NCBI RefSeq assembly: GCF_027474405.1
Contig: NZ_CP114871.1
Location: 1,931,001 to 1,995,000 of the forward strand
Origin: Caulobacter sp. NIBR2454
GTDB lineage: Bacteria; Pseudomonadota; Alphaproteobacteria; Caulobacterales; Caulobacteraceae
Reading direction: 5' to 3'
Length of the DNA stretch: 64,000 bases
How positions within the stretch are numbered: position 1 is the stretch's first letter; the number at the start of each line of letters is the position of its first letter. This document shows, piece by piece, positions 26,737 to 38,702 of the stretch. The notes under the pieces were generated by a model. The model had not been told where the DNA came from. It saw nothing but the letters and a program-made list of their open reading frames with translations, and ran no database searches. Position numbers and translations under genes: made by a program.

Positions 26737-28008
26737 CTAGGCCAGCATGGTCGCCGGATCTTCCAGCATGGGCTTGAAGACCGACAGGAACTTGGCGCCG
26801 ATGGCGCCGTCGACCACGCGGTGATCGCAGGTCAAGGTCACAGTCATCACAGTGGCCACGGCCAGTTGGCCGTTCTTGACGACCGGGCGTTGTTCGCCGG
26901 CGCCGACGCTCATGATCGCGCCCTGCGGCTCATTGATGATCGAGCTGAACGACTTGATGCCGAACATGCCGAGGTTCGAGACCGAGAAGGTGCCGCCCTG
27001 GAATTCCTCGGGCTTCAGCTTCTTGTTGCGGGCGCGCTCGGCCAGATCCTTCATCTCCACGGCGATCTGAGACAGCGTCTTCAGCTCGGCCTTGCGGATG
27101 ATCGGCGTGATCAGGCCGCCATCGATGGCGACAGCCACGGCGATGTCAGCGTTGTGGTGCAGGGCGATGCCTTCCGGCGTGAAGCTGGCGTTGGCTTCAG
27201 GCACCTGCTTGAGGGCCATGGCGGCGGCCTTGATGACGATGTCGTTGACCGACACCTTCACACCCGACTTTTCGAGCATCTTGTTGATGCGGCCGCGAGC
27301 GGCCAGCAGCGTATCGATCTCGATGTCGATGTTCAGCGGGAAGTGCGGGATGTCGCGGGCGCTCTCCGTCAGGCGGCGCGCGATGGTCTTGCGCATTCCG
27401 TCCAGCGGGACGAGGTCGTAAGAGCCAGCCGGAATGCCAAGTTGCTCCAGGCTCTTGGCCTGAGCGGCAGGCGCGGCGACCCCGAGGGACGGGCCCTTGG
27501 CCTTGGCGGCTTCGACGTCGGCCTTGATGATGCGGCCATGCGGGCCGGAACCGGCGACCGCCTTCAGGTCGAGACCGGCCTGCTCGGCGATGCGGCGGGC
27601 CAGCGGCGAGGCGAAGACGCGCGAGCCGTCCGCCTTGGCTGGAGCGACGGGCGCGGCTTTCGGCGCTTCGGCCGGCTTGGCTTCGGCCTTGGGAGCCTCG
27701 GCCTTCGACGCTTCAGCCTTAGGGGCTTCGGCCGCCGGAGCGGCCTTCGGCGCGGCGGAGAGCTCTTCACCATCGGCCTTCAGCACGGCGATCAGGGCGT
27801 TGACCTTCACGCCTTCGGTTCCGCCGGGCACGACGATCTGGGCGACGACGCCCTCGTCGACGGCTTCCACTTCCATGGTCGCCTTGTCGGTCTCGATCTC
27901 GGCGATCACGTCGCCGGCCTTGACCACGTCGCCCTCTTTCACCAGCCATTTGGCCAGGGTGCCTTCCTCCATGGTCGGAGACAGGGCGGGCATCAGGATG
28001 TCGGTCAT
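26737..28008 (-). CDS. pdhC: Pyruvate dehydrogenase E2, dihydrolipoyllysine acetyltransferase
   Basis: 423 residues. One N-terminal lipoyl domain has Lys42 in ETDKATMEV. An Ala/Pro/Lys/Glu-rich linker (about 84-130) follows, then a peripheral-subunit-binding domain (about 133-168, [13 protein letters not shown]). The C-terminal acetyltransferase domain has DHRVVDG with the catalytic His. It transfers acetyl groups to CoA and forms the complex core. GGGAAGA lies before the ATG. The lipoyl-domain DNA is almost the same as in pdhB. Confidence 0.97.
   Translation of the reverse strand: MTDILMPALSPTMEEGTLAKWLVKEGDVVKAGDVIAEIETDKATMEVEAVDEGVVAQIVVPGGTEGVKVNALIAVLKADGEELSAAPKAAPAAEAPKAEASKAEAPKAEAKPAEAPKAAPVAPAKADGSRVFASPLARRIAEQAGLDLKAVAGSGPHGRIIKADVEAAKAKGPSLGVAAPAAQAKSLEQLGIPAGSYDLVPLDGMRKTIARRLTESARDIPHFPLNIDIEIDTLLAARGRINKMLEKSGVKVSVNDIVIKAAAMALKQVPEANASFTPEGIALHHNADIAVAVAIDGGLITPIIRKAELKTLSQIAVEMKDLAERARNKKLKPEEFQGGTFSVSNLGMFGIKSFSSIINEPQGAIMSVGAGEQRPVVKNGQLAVATVMTVTLTCDHRVVDGAIGAKFLSVFKPMLEDPATMLA
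27848..27891 (-). repeat. Lipoyl-domain direct repeat, copy in pdhC
   Basis: These 44 bases are identical to 29321-29364 in pdhB and lie in a longer region (to about 28008) where the two genes are very similar at DNA level. They encode the part of the lipoyl domain around and after the lipoylated lysine. Confidence 0.85.
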
Positions 28009-28066
28009 GCGTCTTCCCTATTCAGGTGCGCGGGGAAGGCGCGAGCCTTCCTGTATCTTGCAAGCA

Positions 28067-28099
28067 CGCCGGCCGCCCCTCGATCTGGAACGGCCGGCG
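28067..28099 (-). other. Intercistronic hairpin between pdhB and pdhC
   Basis: CGCCGGCCG (28067-28075) pairs perfectly with CGGCCGGCG (28091-28099) around a 15-base loop, in the 96 bases between the two genes. There is no long T run, so a role in processing or differential expression is as likely as termination. Confidence 0.5.
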
Positions 28100-28104
28100 G
28101 CTCA

Positions 28105-29481
28105 TTACTTGTAGCAAACCGCCTTGGCGGCCTTGACGATCTTCTCGACCGACGGCAGCGACAACGCCTCCAGATTGGCGGCGTAGGGCAGCGGCACGTC
28201 TTCCTGGTGAACCCGCAGCGGCGGTGCGTCCAGGTAGTCGAAGGCATGCTCGATCACCCGCGCGACGATCTCGGCGCCGACGCCCATCGGGCCCCAGCCT
28301 TCCTCGGTCGCTACCAGACGGTTGGTCTTCTTGACGCTTTCCAGGATCGTTTCGTGGTCGAGCGGGCGGATGGTGCGCAGATCGATGATCTCCGCCTCGA
28401 TGCCCTCTTCGGCCAGGATCTCGGCGGCCTTGAGTGCCAGGCCCACCATGCGCGAGTGCGCGGTGATGGTGACGTCCTTGCCTTCACGACGAACCTTGGC
28501 CTTGCCGATCGGCACGACCCAATCCTCGACGTCCGGAATGTCGAACTCGACGCCGTACATCATCTCGTGTTCGAGGAAGACGATCGGATTCGGGTCCCGG
28601 ATGGCGGCTTTCAGCAGGCCCTTGGCGTCAGCCGCATCGTAAGGCGCGATGACCTTCAGGCCCGGCACGCTGCCGTACCAAGCCGAATAGTCCTGGCTGT
28701 GCTGAGCGCCCACGCGGGCGGCGGCGCCGTTGGGGCCGCGGAACACGATCGACGACTTGATCTGACCGCCCGACATGTAGAGCGTCTTGGCGGCCGAGTT
28801 CACCACGTGGTCGATCGCCTGCATGGCGAAGTTCCAGGTCATGAACTCCACGATCGGCTTCAGGCCCGCCATGGCGGCGCCGACGCCGAGACCGGCAAAG
28901 CCGTACTCGGTGATCGGGGTGTCGATGACGCGCTTGTCGCCAAACTCCTGCAACAGGTCGCGGCTCACCTTGTACGCGCCCTGGTACTGGGCGACTTCCT
29001 CGCCCATCAGGAACACGCGGTCGTCGGCGCGCATCTCTTCGGCCATGGCGTCGCGCAGGGCGTCGCGGACGGTGATCTTCACCATCGGCGTGCCTTCCGG
29101 AATCTCCGGGTCCTTCAGCTCCACCTTCGGCTTGGCCGGAACCGCAGCCTCGCCTTCCAGCTGCGGCTTGGCCGCCTCGGGAGCCTGCTTTTCGGGATCA
29201 CCTGCCGATTGCGCCGGAGCAGACTTCGGAGCTGCGGTGTCGCCATCGCCCTTCAGGCGGGCGATCGGTGTGTTGACCTTCACGCCTTCGGAGCCTGCGG
29301 CGACCAGAATGGCCTCCAGCACGCCCTCGTCGACGGCTTCCACTTCCATGGTCGCCTTGTCGGTTTCTATCTCGGCGATCACGTCACCAGCTTTGACGTC
29401 GTCGCCTTCCTTCACCAGCCACTTGGCCAGGGTGCCCTCTTCCATGGTCGGAGAGAGCGCGGGCATGAGGATGTCCGTCAC
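28105..29481 (-). CDS. pdhB: Pyruvate dehydrogenase E1 beta with N-terminal lipoyl domain
   Basis: 458 residues, longer than plain E1 beta because residues 1 to about 80 are a lipoyl domain with Lys42 in ETDKATMEV, joined by an Ala/Pro/Glu/Lys linker (about 80-130). The transketolase-like catalytic part follows ([35 protein letters not shown]). With E1 alpha it decarboxylates pyruvate on thiamine diphosphate. The start codon is GTG, overlapping the pdhA stop by four bases. A lipoyl domain on E1 beta is known in several alphaproteobacteria. Confidence 0.96.
   Translation of the reverse strand: MTDILMPALSPTMEEGTLAKWLVKEGDDVKAGDVIAEIETDKATMEVEAVDEGVLEAILVAAGSEGVKVNTPIARLKGDGDTAAPKSAPAQSAGDPEKQAPEAAKPQLEGEAAVPAKPKVELKDPEIPEGTPMVKITVRDALRDAMAEEMRADDRVFLMGEEVAQYQGAYKVSRDLLQEFGDKRVIDTPITEYGFAGLGVGAAMAGLKPIVEFMTWNFAMQAIDHVVNSAAKTLYMSGGQIKSSIVFRGPNGAAARVGAQHSQDYSAWYGSVPGLKVIAPYDAADAKGLLKAAIRDPNPIVFLEHEMMYGVEFDIPDVEDWVVPIGKAKVRREGKDVTITAHSRMVGLALKAAEILAEEGIEAEIIDLRTIRPLDHETILESVKKTNRLVATEEGWGPMGVGAEIVARVIEHAFDYLDAPPLRVHQEDVPLPYAANLEALSLPSVEKIVKAAKAVCYK
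29321..29364 (-). repeat. Lipoyl-domain direct repeat, copy in pdhB
   Basis: Identical over 44 bases to 27848-27891 in pdhC. The surrounding lipoyl-domain DNA is also nearly the same, with scattered third-position differences. Confidence 0.85.
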
Positions 29482-30503
29482 TGAGCGGCCTCCAGGTAGA
29501 CGTCGGTATAGAGTTCGGAGGGATCCGGTTCAGGGCTAGTGCGAGCGAACTCCGCGGCTTCGGCGACGATCTTCTTCACGTCGGCGTCAATCGCCTTGAG
29601 TTCGTCCTCAGTCACCTTGGCCGCGTCCAGCAGGCCGCGCAGGTGGTCGATGGGGTCGCGGGTCTTCTTGACCTCGTCCACCTCGTCCTTGGACCGGTAC
29701 TTGGCCGGATCGGACATGGAGTGGCCGCGATAGCGGTAGGTCTTCACTTCCAGGATATAGGGGCCTTCGCCGCTGCGGGCGTGGTCGGCGGCCTTACGGC
29801 CAGCGGCTTCGACAGCCTCGATATCCATGCCGTCCACGGCTTCGCCGGGGATGCGGAACGACACGCCACGCTTGTAGAGGTCTGTCTCCGAAGAGGCGCG
29901 CTCCAGCGAGGTGCCCATGGCGTACTGGTTGTTCTCGATCACGTACACGACCGGCAGCTTCCACAGCTGGGCCATGTTGAAGCTCTCGTAGACCTGACCT
30001 TGGTTGGCCGCGCCGTCACCGAAGTAGGTGAAGCTAACGTTGCCGTTCTCACGGTACTTGTTGGCCAGCGCCAGACCGGTGCCGAGGGCCACCTGGCCGC
30101 CGACGATGCCGTGGCCGCCGTAGAAGCCGGCTTCGACGCTGAACATGTGCATTGAGCCGCCCTTGCCCTTGGACGAACCGCCGGCGCGGCCGGTCAGTTC
30201 GGCCATGACTTCGTTCGGATCCATGCCGGCGGCCAGCATGTGGCCGTGGTCACGATAGCCGGTGATGATCTGGTCGCCCTTGATCGCGACCTTCTGCATG
30301 CCCACCGCAACGGCTTCCTGGCCGATGTACAGGTGGCAGAAGCCGCCGATTAGGCCCATGCCGTACAACTGGCCCGCACGCTCCTCGAAGCGGCGGATCA
30401 GCAGCATGCTCCGATAGCTATCGAGCAGGTCGCCCTTTCGGTTACTGACACCGGTGTCAGAACCCTTGCCCGAAGGCGTCTCAGCTTTGCGCGTTCGCGC
30501 CAT
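29478..30503 (-). CDS. pdhA: Pyruvate dehydrogenase E1 alpha
   Basis: 341 residues from ATG 30503, preceded by AGGGAGAAG. The frame is open further 5' but without family similarity. [14 protein letters not shown] (about 38-51) and the thiamine-diphosphate motif [13 protein letters not shown] are characteristic, and [14 protein letters not shown] matches the E1 alpha phosphorylation-loop region. It forms the heterotetrameric E1 with PdhB. First gene of the pdhABC-lpd series, 66 bases after the ftsB-like gene. Confidence 0.97.
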   Translation of the reverse strand: MARTRKAETPSGKGSDTGVSNRKGDLLDSYRSMLLIRRFEERAGQLYGMGLIGGFCHLYIGQEAVAVGMQKVAIKGDQIITGYRDHGHMLAAGMDPNEVMAELTGRAGGSSKGKGGSMHMFSVEAGFYGGHGIVGGQVALGTGLALANKYRENGNVSFTYFGDGAANQGQVYESFNMAQLWKLPVVYVIENNQYAMGTSLERASSETDLYKRGVSFRIPGEAVDGMDIEAVEAAGRKAADHARSGEGPYILEVKTYRYRGHSMSDPAKYRSKDEVDEVKKTRDPIDHLRGLLDAAKVTEDELKAIDADVKKIVAEAAEFARTSPEPDPSELYTDVYLEAAQ

Positions 30504-30569
30504 GAACTTCTCCCTGGACCGATTGCATTGCGGTCTCCGTCCCAAGATCCTGGGACGAAAAGTCCCGCC

Positions 30570-30866
30570 TCAGGGTTTCTTGCGGATCACATAATCCCTG
30601 GGGTCGCCAAACCCAAGAAGGACGCGTGCGCGTTCCTCCAAAAGATCGGCGGACAAACTTCCGTCGCGTAATAGACGAGCCCTGGCCTCCAGGTCCATCC
30701 TTTCGGCGCGGATGCGCTTCAGTTCCTTCTGCCTGACCGCCAGCGTCGCATTGCGTTGCGACGACGACAGCAGGCCGCGATCCCCCGTCAGCGCATGAAA
30801 TGCGAAGTAGAAGATCAGGAACGCCAGGATGGCGGTGGTCAGATAGGGCTGCAGACGCGCGAACAT
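30570..30866 (-). CDS. FtsB/DivIC-like septum formation initiator protein
   Basis: 98 residues from ATG 30866, with GGGA upstream; a TTG four codons earlier is possible. One membrane helix (about 6-24) is followed by a coiled-coil-like charged region (about 35-70) and a short C-terminal tail. Size, topology and location between eno and pdhA match the FtsB/DivIC family, which bridges FtsL and FtsQ at the division site. Sequence similarity in this family is weak, so the name rests mainly on architecture and synteny. Confidence 0.85.
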   Translation of the reverse strand: MFARLQPYLTTAILAFLIFYFAFHALTGDRGLLSSSQRNATLAVRQKELKRIRAERMDLEARARLLRDGSLSADLLEERARVLLGFGDPRDYVIRKKP

Positions 30867-30919
30867 GCCGATTCCCAACGGGGCGGATCCACATGTCGCG
30901 CATCGTGCTTAACGCCTGA

Positions 30920-32742
<1,823 letters not shown>

Positions 32743-32744
32743 GA

Positions 32745-33110
32745 TCAGCGCAACTCGACCGTCTTGCCTGCGGCGGTTATGCGTTCGGCCCTCAATTCGG
32801 CGACCCCGTCGTTGCGGGGGTAGCCATAGACCGTCACGGTCTTGCCGATCTCGACATCAGCGGCCTTCAGCCCCCTCGCATCCATTCGCGAGACGGGCGC
32901 CAGAACCACCGTCCAAACCTTGCCGGCATGCTCGACGGTGATCTCGCCATGAGGATTGCGGTAGGCCGCGCTCTTCACCTTCGCCTCGACCGTCATGGGC
33001 TTGGCGGCGTCGTAGCTGCTCCAGCCGTGGTGGGCGTAGGCGGCCAGGGGCGTAGACAATAAAAAAGCCGCTGCGAACGCTGCGGCCTTGCGAACCTTGG
33101 CTTGTGGCAT
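32745..33110 (-). CDS. DUF6152-like exported protein with predicted mature N-terminus HHGW
   Basis: 121 residues. The signal peptide (about 7-26) ends in AYA, so cleavage after Ala26 would leave HHGWSSYD as the mature N-terminus. The rest is a compact, beta-rich domain of about 95 residues (MTVEAKVKSAAYRNPHGEI, TVYGYPRNDG as partial segments) resembling the DUF6152 family. Function is unknown; an N-terminal His is a copper ligand in some exported proteins. It precedes a membrane protein by two bases. Confidence 0.78.
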   Translation of the reverse strand: MPQAKVRKAAAFAAAFLLSTPLAAYAHHGWSSYDAAKPMTVEAKVKSAAYRNPHGEITVEHAGKVWTVVLAPVSRMDARGLKAADVEIGKTVTVYGYPRNDGVAELRAERITAAGKTVELR

Positions 33111-33178
33111 GTCGGATTCCCCCGGTTGCGTGAAGCTCCGCTTCTCAACGCATGTCGGCGGTAGACGTTCCCAAGCAA

Positions 33179-33209
33179 AACGCCGCCCGCCCCAAGGGTG
33201 AGCGGCGTT
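33179..33209 (-). terminator. rpmF terminator
   Basis: AACGCCGC (33179-33186) pairs with GCGGCGTT (33202-33209). On the minus strand the stem is followed by TTTTGCTT, and it lies 28 bases after the rpmF stop. Confidence 0.7.
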
Positions 33210-33236
33210 TGCAAACGCGATGCGTCAACGAGGACC

Positions 33237-33419
33237 TTAGTCTTCGTTCGGCGTCAGGATCTGCTTGCCGTTGTACAGGCCGGTCTTCAGATCGACATGG
33301 TGCGGACGACGCAGTTCGCCCGAGTCCTTGTCCTCGATGAAGGAGTTGGCGCCCAGGGCGTGGTGCGAACGGCGCATGTTCCGGCGCGACGGGGAGGTTT
33401 TTCGTTTGGGAACGGCCAT
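33237..33419 (-). CDS. rpmF: 50S ribosomal protein L32
   Basis: 60 residues from ATG 33419. [20 protein letters not shown] is the standard L32 N-terminus, and NGKQIL near the C-terminus fits. No CxxC zinc ribbon is present, as in many proteobacterial L32 forms. The frame is open upstream but begins unlike L32. It has its own downstream terminator. No plsX or other typical partner is adjacent. Confidence 0.97.
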   Translation of the reverse strand: MAVPKRKTSPSRRNMRRSHHALGANSFIEDKDSGELRRPHHVDLKTGLYNGKQILTPNED

Positions 33420-33546
33420 CGAAGGACTCTGCTCGCTGAGCGTGAAAACGGAAGCGGCGGCCGGGTGGGCCGCCACATGAGGCGGGGCTTATGCCTGAAT
33501 CATCGCCAGAGTTCAAGACCCGGTGCGCTGAACGGCGACAGCCGCG

Positions 33547-35205
<1,659 letters not shown>

Positions 35206-35222
35206 TCAGAGTACTCGTGATT

Positions 35223-35245
35223 CGGGCCGCGAAACTCGCGGCCCG
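35223..35245 (-). other. Hairpin between secG and pyrG
   Basis: CGGGCCGCG and CGCGGCCCG form a perfect 9-bp stem with a five-base loop, 24 bases before the pyrG start and after the secG stop. There is no T run, so it may be a leader structure for pyrG rather than a terminator. Confidence 0.45.
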
Positions 35246-35276
35246 GTGTTCATCAACAGCATTTGTGTAGAAGCCG

Positions 35277-35726
35277 TCATTGGGGGGTCGGTGCGGACCC
35301 CGGAGCCGGAACGCCGGCGGGCGCCGGAGTCGTGGCGGGCGCGGTGGCCGGCGGGATCGGACCGAACTCGTTCAATTGCGGGGTCGGGGCCTGGACCGGC
35401 GGCGGGACCGAACCCGGAGCCGGCGCGGCCGGAGCCTGCTTCAGCGAATTGGGATCAATGCTGTCGATCTTCAGGCGATCGACGATCGACTGGCTGGCGC
35501 GCTCACGACCGGACAGCAGGGTCAGGGCGAAGCTGAGCAGGACGAAGATCGTGAACAGGATCCAGGTGATGCGGGTCAGAAGATCCCCCGCGCCGCGCGC
35601 CGACATGAAGCCGGTTGGGCCGCCGCCCATGCCCAGAGCGCCGCCTTCGGAGCGCTGCAGGAGCACGACCCCGATCAGGGCCAGGCACACGATGATGTTG
35701 GCGGTCAGAAGAATGCCGGTCAGCAT
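35277..35726 (-). CDS. secG: Protein translocase subunit SecG
   Basis: 149 residues. Two membrane helices (about 3-22 and 52-70) flank the conserved QRSEGGALGMGG (25-36) and a Gly/Ala loop, followed by LTRITWIL. SecG assists SecYE in protein export. The C-terminal 65 residues form a Pro/Ala-rich tail (from about 85), making the protein longer than the 110-residue E. coli SecG; such tails occur in alphaproteobacteria. Confidence 0.93.
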   Translation of the reverse strand: MLTGILLTANIIVCLALIGVVLLQRSEGGALGMGGGPTGFMSARGAGDLLTRITWILFTIFVLLSFALTLLSGRERASQSIVDRLKIDSIDPNSLKQAPAAPAPGSVPPPVQAPTPQLNEFGPIPPATAPATTPAPAGVPAPGSAPTPQ

Positions 35727-35857
35727 GTCGCTTAAATCTTGGTCTGGGCGGCCATGGATCGGGCCGCGCGAAACGAAGCGGCCCTCCTAGCACCGGAGAG
35801 GCCGCCGCGCCAGACTTGGGGACGCATTAGTGCGCCGCCAAGCCCTACTCCTAATTT

Positions 35858-36619
35858 TCAGGCCCTGGCTGCGATGGCCAGGAAGTCAGCCGCTTTCAGG
35901 GACGCGCCGCCAACCAGCACCCCGCCGACTTCCTTCTGCGACAGGATATCGGCCGCGTTCTTGGGGTTCACCGAGCCGCCGTACAGGATCGGCACGCCCG
36001 CCCCTTGGTCGCTGAACAGTTCGATAAGGACGGTCCGCAGCGCATCGTGGGCCGCTTCGATGTCATTCAGGGTGGGGGTCCGGCCGGTGCCGATGGCCCA
36101 GACCGGCTCGTAAGCGACGGCGAAGGCCTCGCCCTTCAGCGCGTCTACAGGCAGCGAAGCTCTAAGCTGGCCAGTGATCACCTCGATGGCGCGGCCCGCA
36201 TCGCGTTGCTCCAGGCTTTCGCCCACACAGACGATCGGCTCCAGCCCGGCGCGCAGGGCGGCTTGCGCCTTGGCCAGCACCAGGGCGTCGGTCTCGCCGT
36301 AGCCTCCTCGCCGCTCCGAATGGCCCACGATCACCATGGTCGCCCCCGCGTCGGCCAGCATTTCCGCCGAAGTGTCGCCGGTGAACGCCCCGGAAACCTC
36401 AGGACGGCAGTCCTGCCCGCCCACCGCGACGGTCTGCCCCGCCAGGGCGTCAGCCATGCGATGGATCAGGGTGGCGGGCGGGAAAATCGCCACCCGCGCG
36501 CCCGGTGGATCGGTCTCCACACCCGCCGCCACGGCACGCGCCTCATCGAGGGCGGCGGTGAGGCCGTTCATCTTCCAGTTGCCGGCGATCAGCGGCCGGA
36601 CGGTCGTCAATTTGCTCAT
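35858..36619 (-). CDS. tpiA: Triosephosphate isomerase
   Basis: 253 residues, a TIM barrel. The catalytic Lys is in GNWKMNG (13-19), the electrophilic His in IVGHSERR and the base Glu in AYEPVWAIGTG; loop 6 and YGGSVNPKNA are intact. It interconverts glyceraldehyde 3-phosphate and dihydroxyacetone phosphate. It is divergent from ppiD; the 148 bases between them hold both promoters but no motif I trust. Confidence 0.98.
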   Translation of the reverse strand: MSKLTTVRPLIAGNWKMNGLTAALDEARAVAAGVETDPPGARVAIFPPATLIHRMADALAGQTVAVGGQDCRPEVSGAFTGDTSAEMLADAGATMVIVGHSERRGGYGETDALVLAKAQAALRAGLEPIVCVGESLEQRDAGRAIEVITGQLRASLPVDALKGEAFAVAYEPVWAIGTGRTPTLNDIEAAHDALRTVLIELFSDQGAGVPILYGGSVNPKNAADILSQKEVGGVLVGGASLKAADFLAIAARA

Positions 36620-36767
36620 GGGGGCCTGTGAGCATCGGCGTCGTGGGGTAAGTCAAGCCTCTGCGCGCTTGCGGGCCGCTTGTCGCCTCTACTATACCGC
36701 CTGCTCGCGTCTTTTGATGCGCCCCGTTTTACGCGTCCCGTGCGCGATCCAGTCTGGAAGGTCTTCG

Positions 36768-38702
36768 ATGCTCGCCGCCACTCGCAAGTTCGCGAAATCC
36801 TGGGTCGCCGCGGTCCTGATGGGCCTTCTGATCATCAGTTTCGCCGTCTTCGGAATCAGCGACGTTTTCAACGGCCGTCTTGGGACCTGGGTCATCAAGG
36901 CCGGCGACCGCGAGGTCACCACCGCCGAGTTCAAGCGGATGTTCGACAACTGGCGCCAGCAAGCCCAGCAGCAGAGCGGCCAGGAGCTCCCGCTGGAGAC
37001 CATCGTCGAGCGCGGTTTCGACTTGCGCCTGCTGAACGAGATGGCCACCCGCGAAGCCATGGCCGCCCTGATCGCCAAGATGGGCGTCAATCCGTCCGAC
37101 AAGCTGATCGCCGCCGAGCTTCGCAAGAGCCCGGCCCTGTTCAATCCGGTCAGCGGCGCTTTTGACGAGGCTATCTATCAGCAGCGCCTGGCCGAAAATG
37201 GCCTGACCCCGGCCATCTATGAGAGCCTGCTGCGCGACGACATCGCCCAGACCCACCTATCCGCGGGCTTGGCCAGCGGCCTTCGCGCGCCCCGCATCTA
37301 CGGCGCCCTTCAGGCCGCCTTCATGCTGGAACAGCGCGACGTGGCCTATTTCGACGTCAGCGCCGCCAGCGTAGGCCAGCCGCCGGCGCCGACCGACGCC
37401 GAGATTCAGGCGTTCATGAAGGAAAACGCCTCGCGCCTGACGCGTCCTGAATTCCGCGTCCTGCAGATCGTCCGCTTCACGCCCCAGGCCTTCGCCGGCG
37501 AGGTGACCATCGACCAGGCCGAGGTCCAGAAGAAGTTCGACTTCCGCAAGGACAGCCTGTCGACGCCGGAAACCCGCACGATCCTTCAGGTCCCGGTGGC
37601 CGACGCCAAGACTGGCGCCGTGGTCGCGGACCGCCTGCGCAAGGGCGAGGACGCCGCCGCCGTGGCCAAATCGGTCGGTCGCGAACTCGTCACCATCGCC
37701 GACAAGCCCAAGACCGCCATTCCGGACCGCAAGGTCGCTGATGCGGCCTTCTCACTGAAAGCCGGCGAAGTCAGCGCCCCGATCACCGGCGACCTCGGCG
37801 TCGCCGTGATCAAGGTCGTCAGCGTCACCGCGGGCCGGCAGGCCAGCCTGGAAGAGCAGCGTCCGGCCATTGAAGCCGAACTGCGCGCCGAAGCGGCCAA
37901 CGAAAAGGTCTATGAGCAGACTCAGACCTATGACGAGGCGCATGCCGGCGGCGCGACGCTGGTCGAGGCCGCGACGAAGGCCAAGGCTCAGATCCTGCCG
38001 ACTCCGCCCGTCAGCGCCCAGGGCATGACCCCCGACGGCCAGCCCATCCAACTGCCCCCGGCTTTGATGAAGGCCGCCTTCGAACTGCCTGCCGGCGGCG
38101 AGAGCGACGTGACCGAACTTGGCAACGGCGAGTACTTCGCCGTCCGGGTCGAGCGGATCATCCCGCCGGCCCTGCCCGCCCTAGCTGAAGTGCGTGAGCA
38201 GCTGTCGCGGGTCATCGTCATGCAGCGCACCGCAGACCGGATGCGCGCCCGCGCCGACGCCCTGGCCGAACGTGTCCGCAAGGGTGAAAGCATAGAGGCC
38301 GTCGCGGCATCGGCCGGCGCCCAGGTCAAGCGCGCCTCTGGCTTGTCGCGCCTGACCGCACAGCAGAACCAGGAGCTCAGCCCCCAAATCCTGGGCGAAA
38401 CCTTCAACCAGAAGCCCGGCTCGGTGTTCACCGCCCAGTCGAGCCAGTTCGCCTTCAGCGTCGCCAAGGTCGAGAACGTCCGTGGCGGCGACCAGGCTCA
38501 GATGGCCCAAGCGGCTGAAGGCCTGCGTCGCCAGGTGACCTACGGCATGTTCCAGGACATCGGGCAGGCCACCGCCAACTACGCCCGCAAGGCCGTAAAG
38601 GTGACCACCAGCCTGGATCGGGCCCGCGCCGCCATCGGCGTCGATCCAGAAATCGCTAAGAAGGCCCCTGCCGGCCAAGCCGCCCCGGAGGCGACGAAAT
38701 GA
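36768..38702 (+). CDS. ppiD: Periplasmic peptidyl-prolyl isomerase PpiD
   Basis: 644 residues from ATG 36768 (MLAATRKFAK). One N-terminal membrane anchor (about 12-31) places the rest in the periplasm: a SurA_N-like helical domain, a parvulin-type PPIase region (about 230-350) and a long C-terminal helical part. PpiD assists folding of newly exported proteins near SecYEG. The frame is open far upstream, across tpiA on the other strand, but that part is not protein-like. The stop overlaps the trpE start by four bases. Confidence 0.92.
   Translation: MLAATRKFAKSWVAAVLMGLLIISFAVFGISDVFNGRLGTWVIKAGDREVTTAEFKRMFDNWRQQAQQQSGQELPLETIVERGFDLRLLNEMATREAMAALIAKMGVNPSDKLIAAELRKSPALFNPVSGAFDEAIYQQRLAENGLTPAIYESLLRDDIAQTHLSAGLASGLRAPRIYGALQAAFMLEQRDVAYFDVSAASVGQPPAPTDAEIQAFMKENASRLTRPEFRVLQIVRFTPQAFAGEVTIDQAEVQKKFDFRKDSLSTPETRTILQVPVADAKTGAVVADRLRKGEDAAAVAKSVGRELVTIADKPKTAIPDRKVADAAFSLKAGEVSAPITGDLGVAVIKVVSVTAGRQASLEEQRPAIEAELRAEAANEKVYEQTQTYDEAHAGGATLVEAATKAKAQILPTPPVSAQGMTPDGQPIQLPPALMKAAFELPAGGESDVTELGNGEYFAVRVERIIPPALPALAEVREQLSRVIVMQRTADRMRARADALAERVRKGESIEAVAASAGAQVKRASGLSRLTAQQNQELSPQILGETFNQKPGSVFTAQSSQFAFSVAKVENVRGGDQAQMAQAAEGLRRQVTYGMFQDIGQATANYARKAVKVTTSLDRARAAIGVDPEIAKKAPAGQAAPEATK

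Noticed and set aside
27640..27760. Short tandem-like repeat in pdhC (gccttcggc-type units)
   Set aside because: It encodes the flexible Ala/Pro/Lys/Glu linker expected in E2 proteins, so it is not a separate repeat element.
26821..29484. An 887-codon open frame on the plus strand, antisense to pdhC and pdhB
   Set aside because: It mirrors the GC-rich codon pattern of the pdh genes, has no protein-family motif and its His/Asp/Gly/Leu-heavy composition is typical of antisense shadows.
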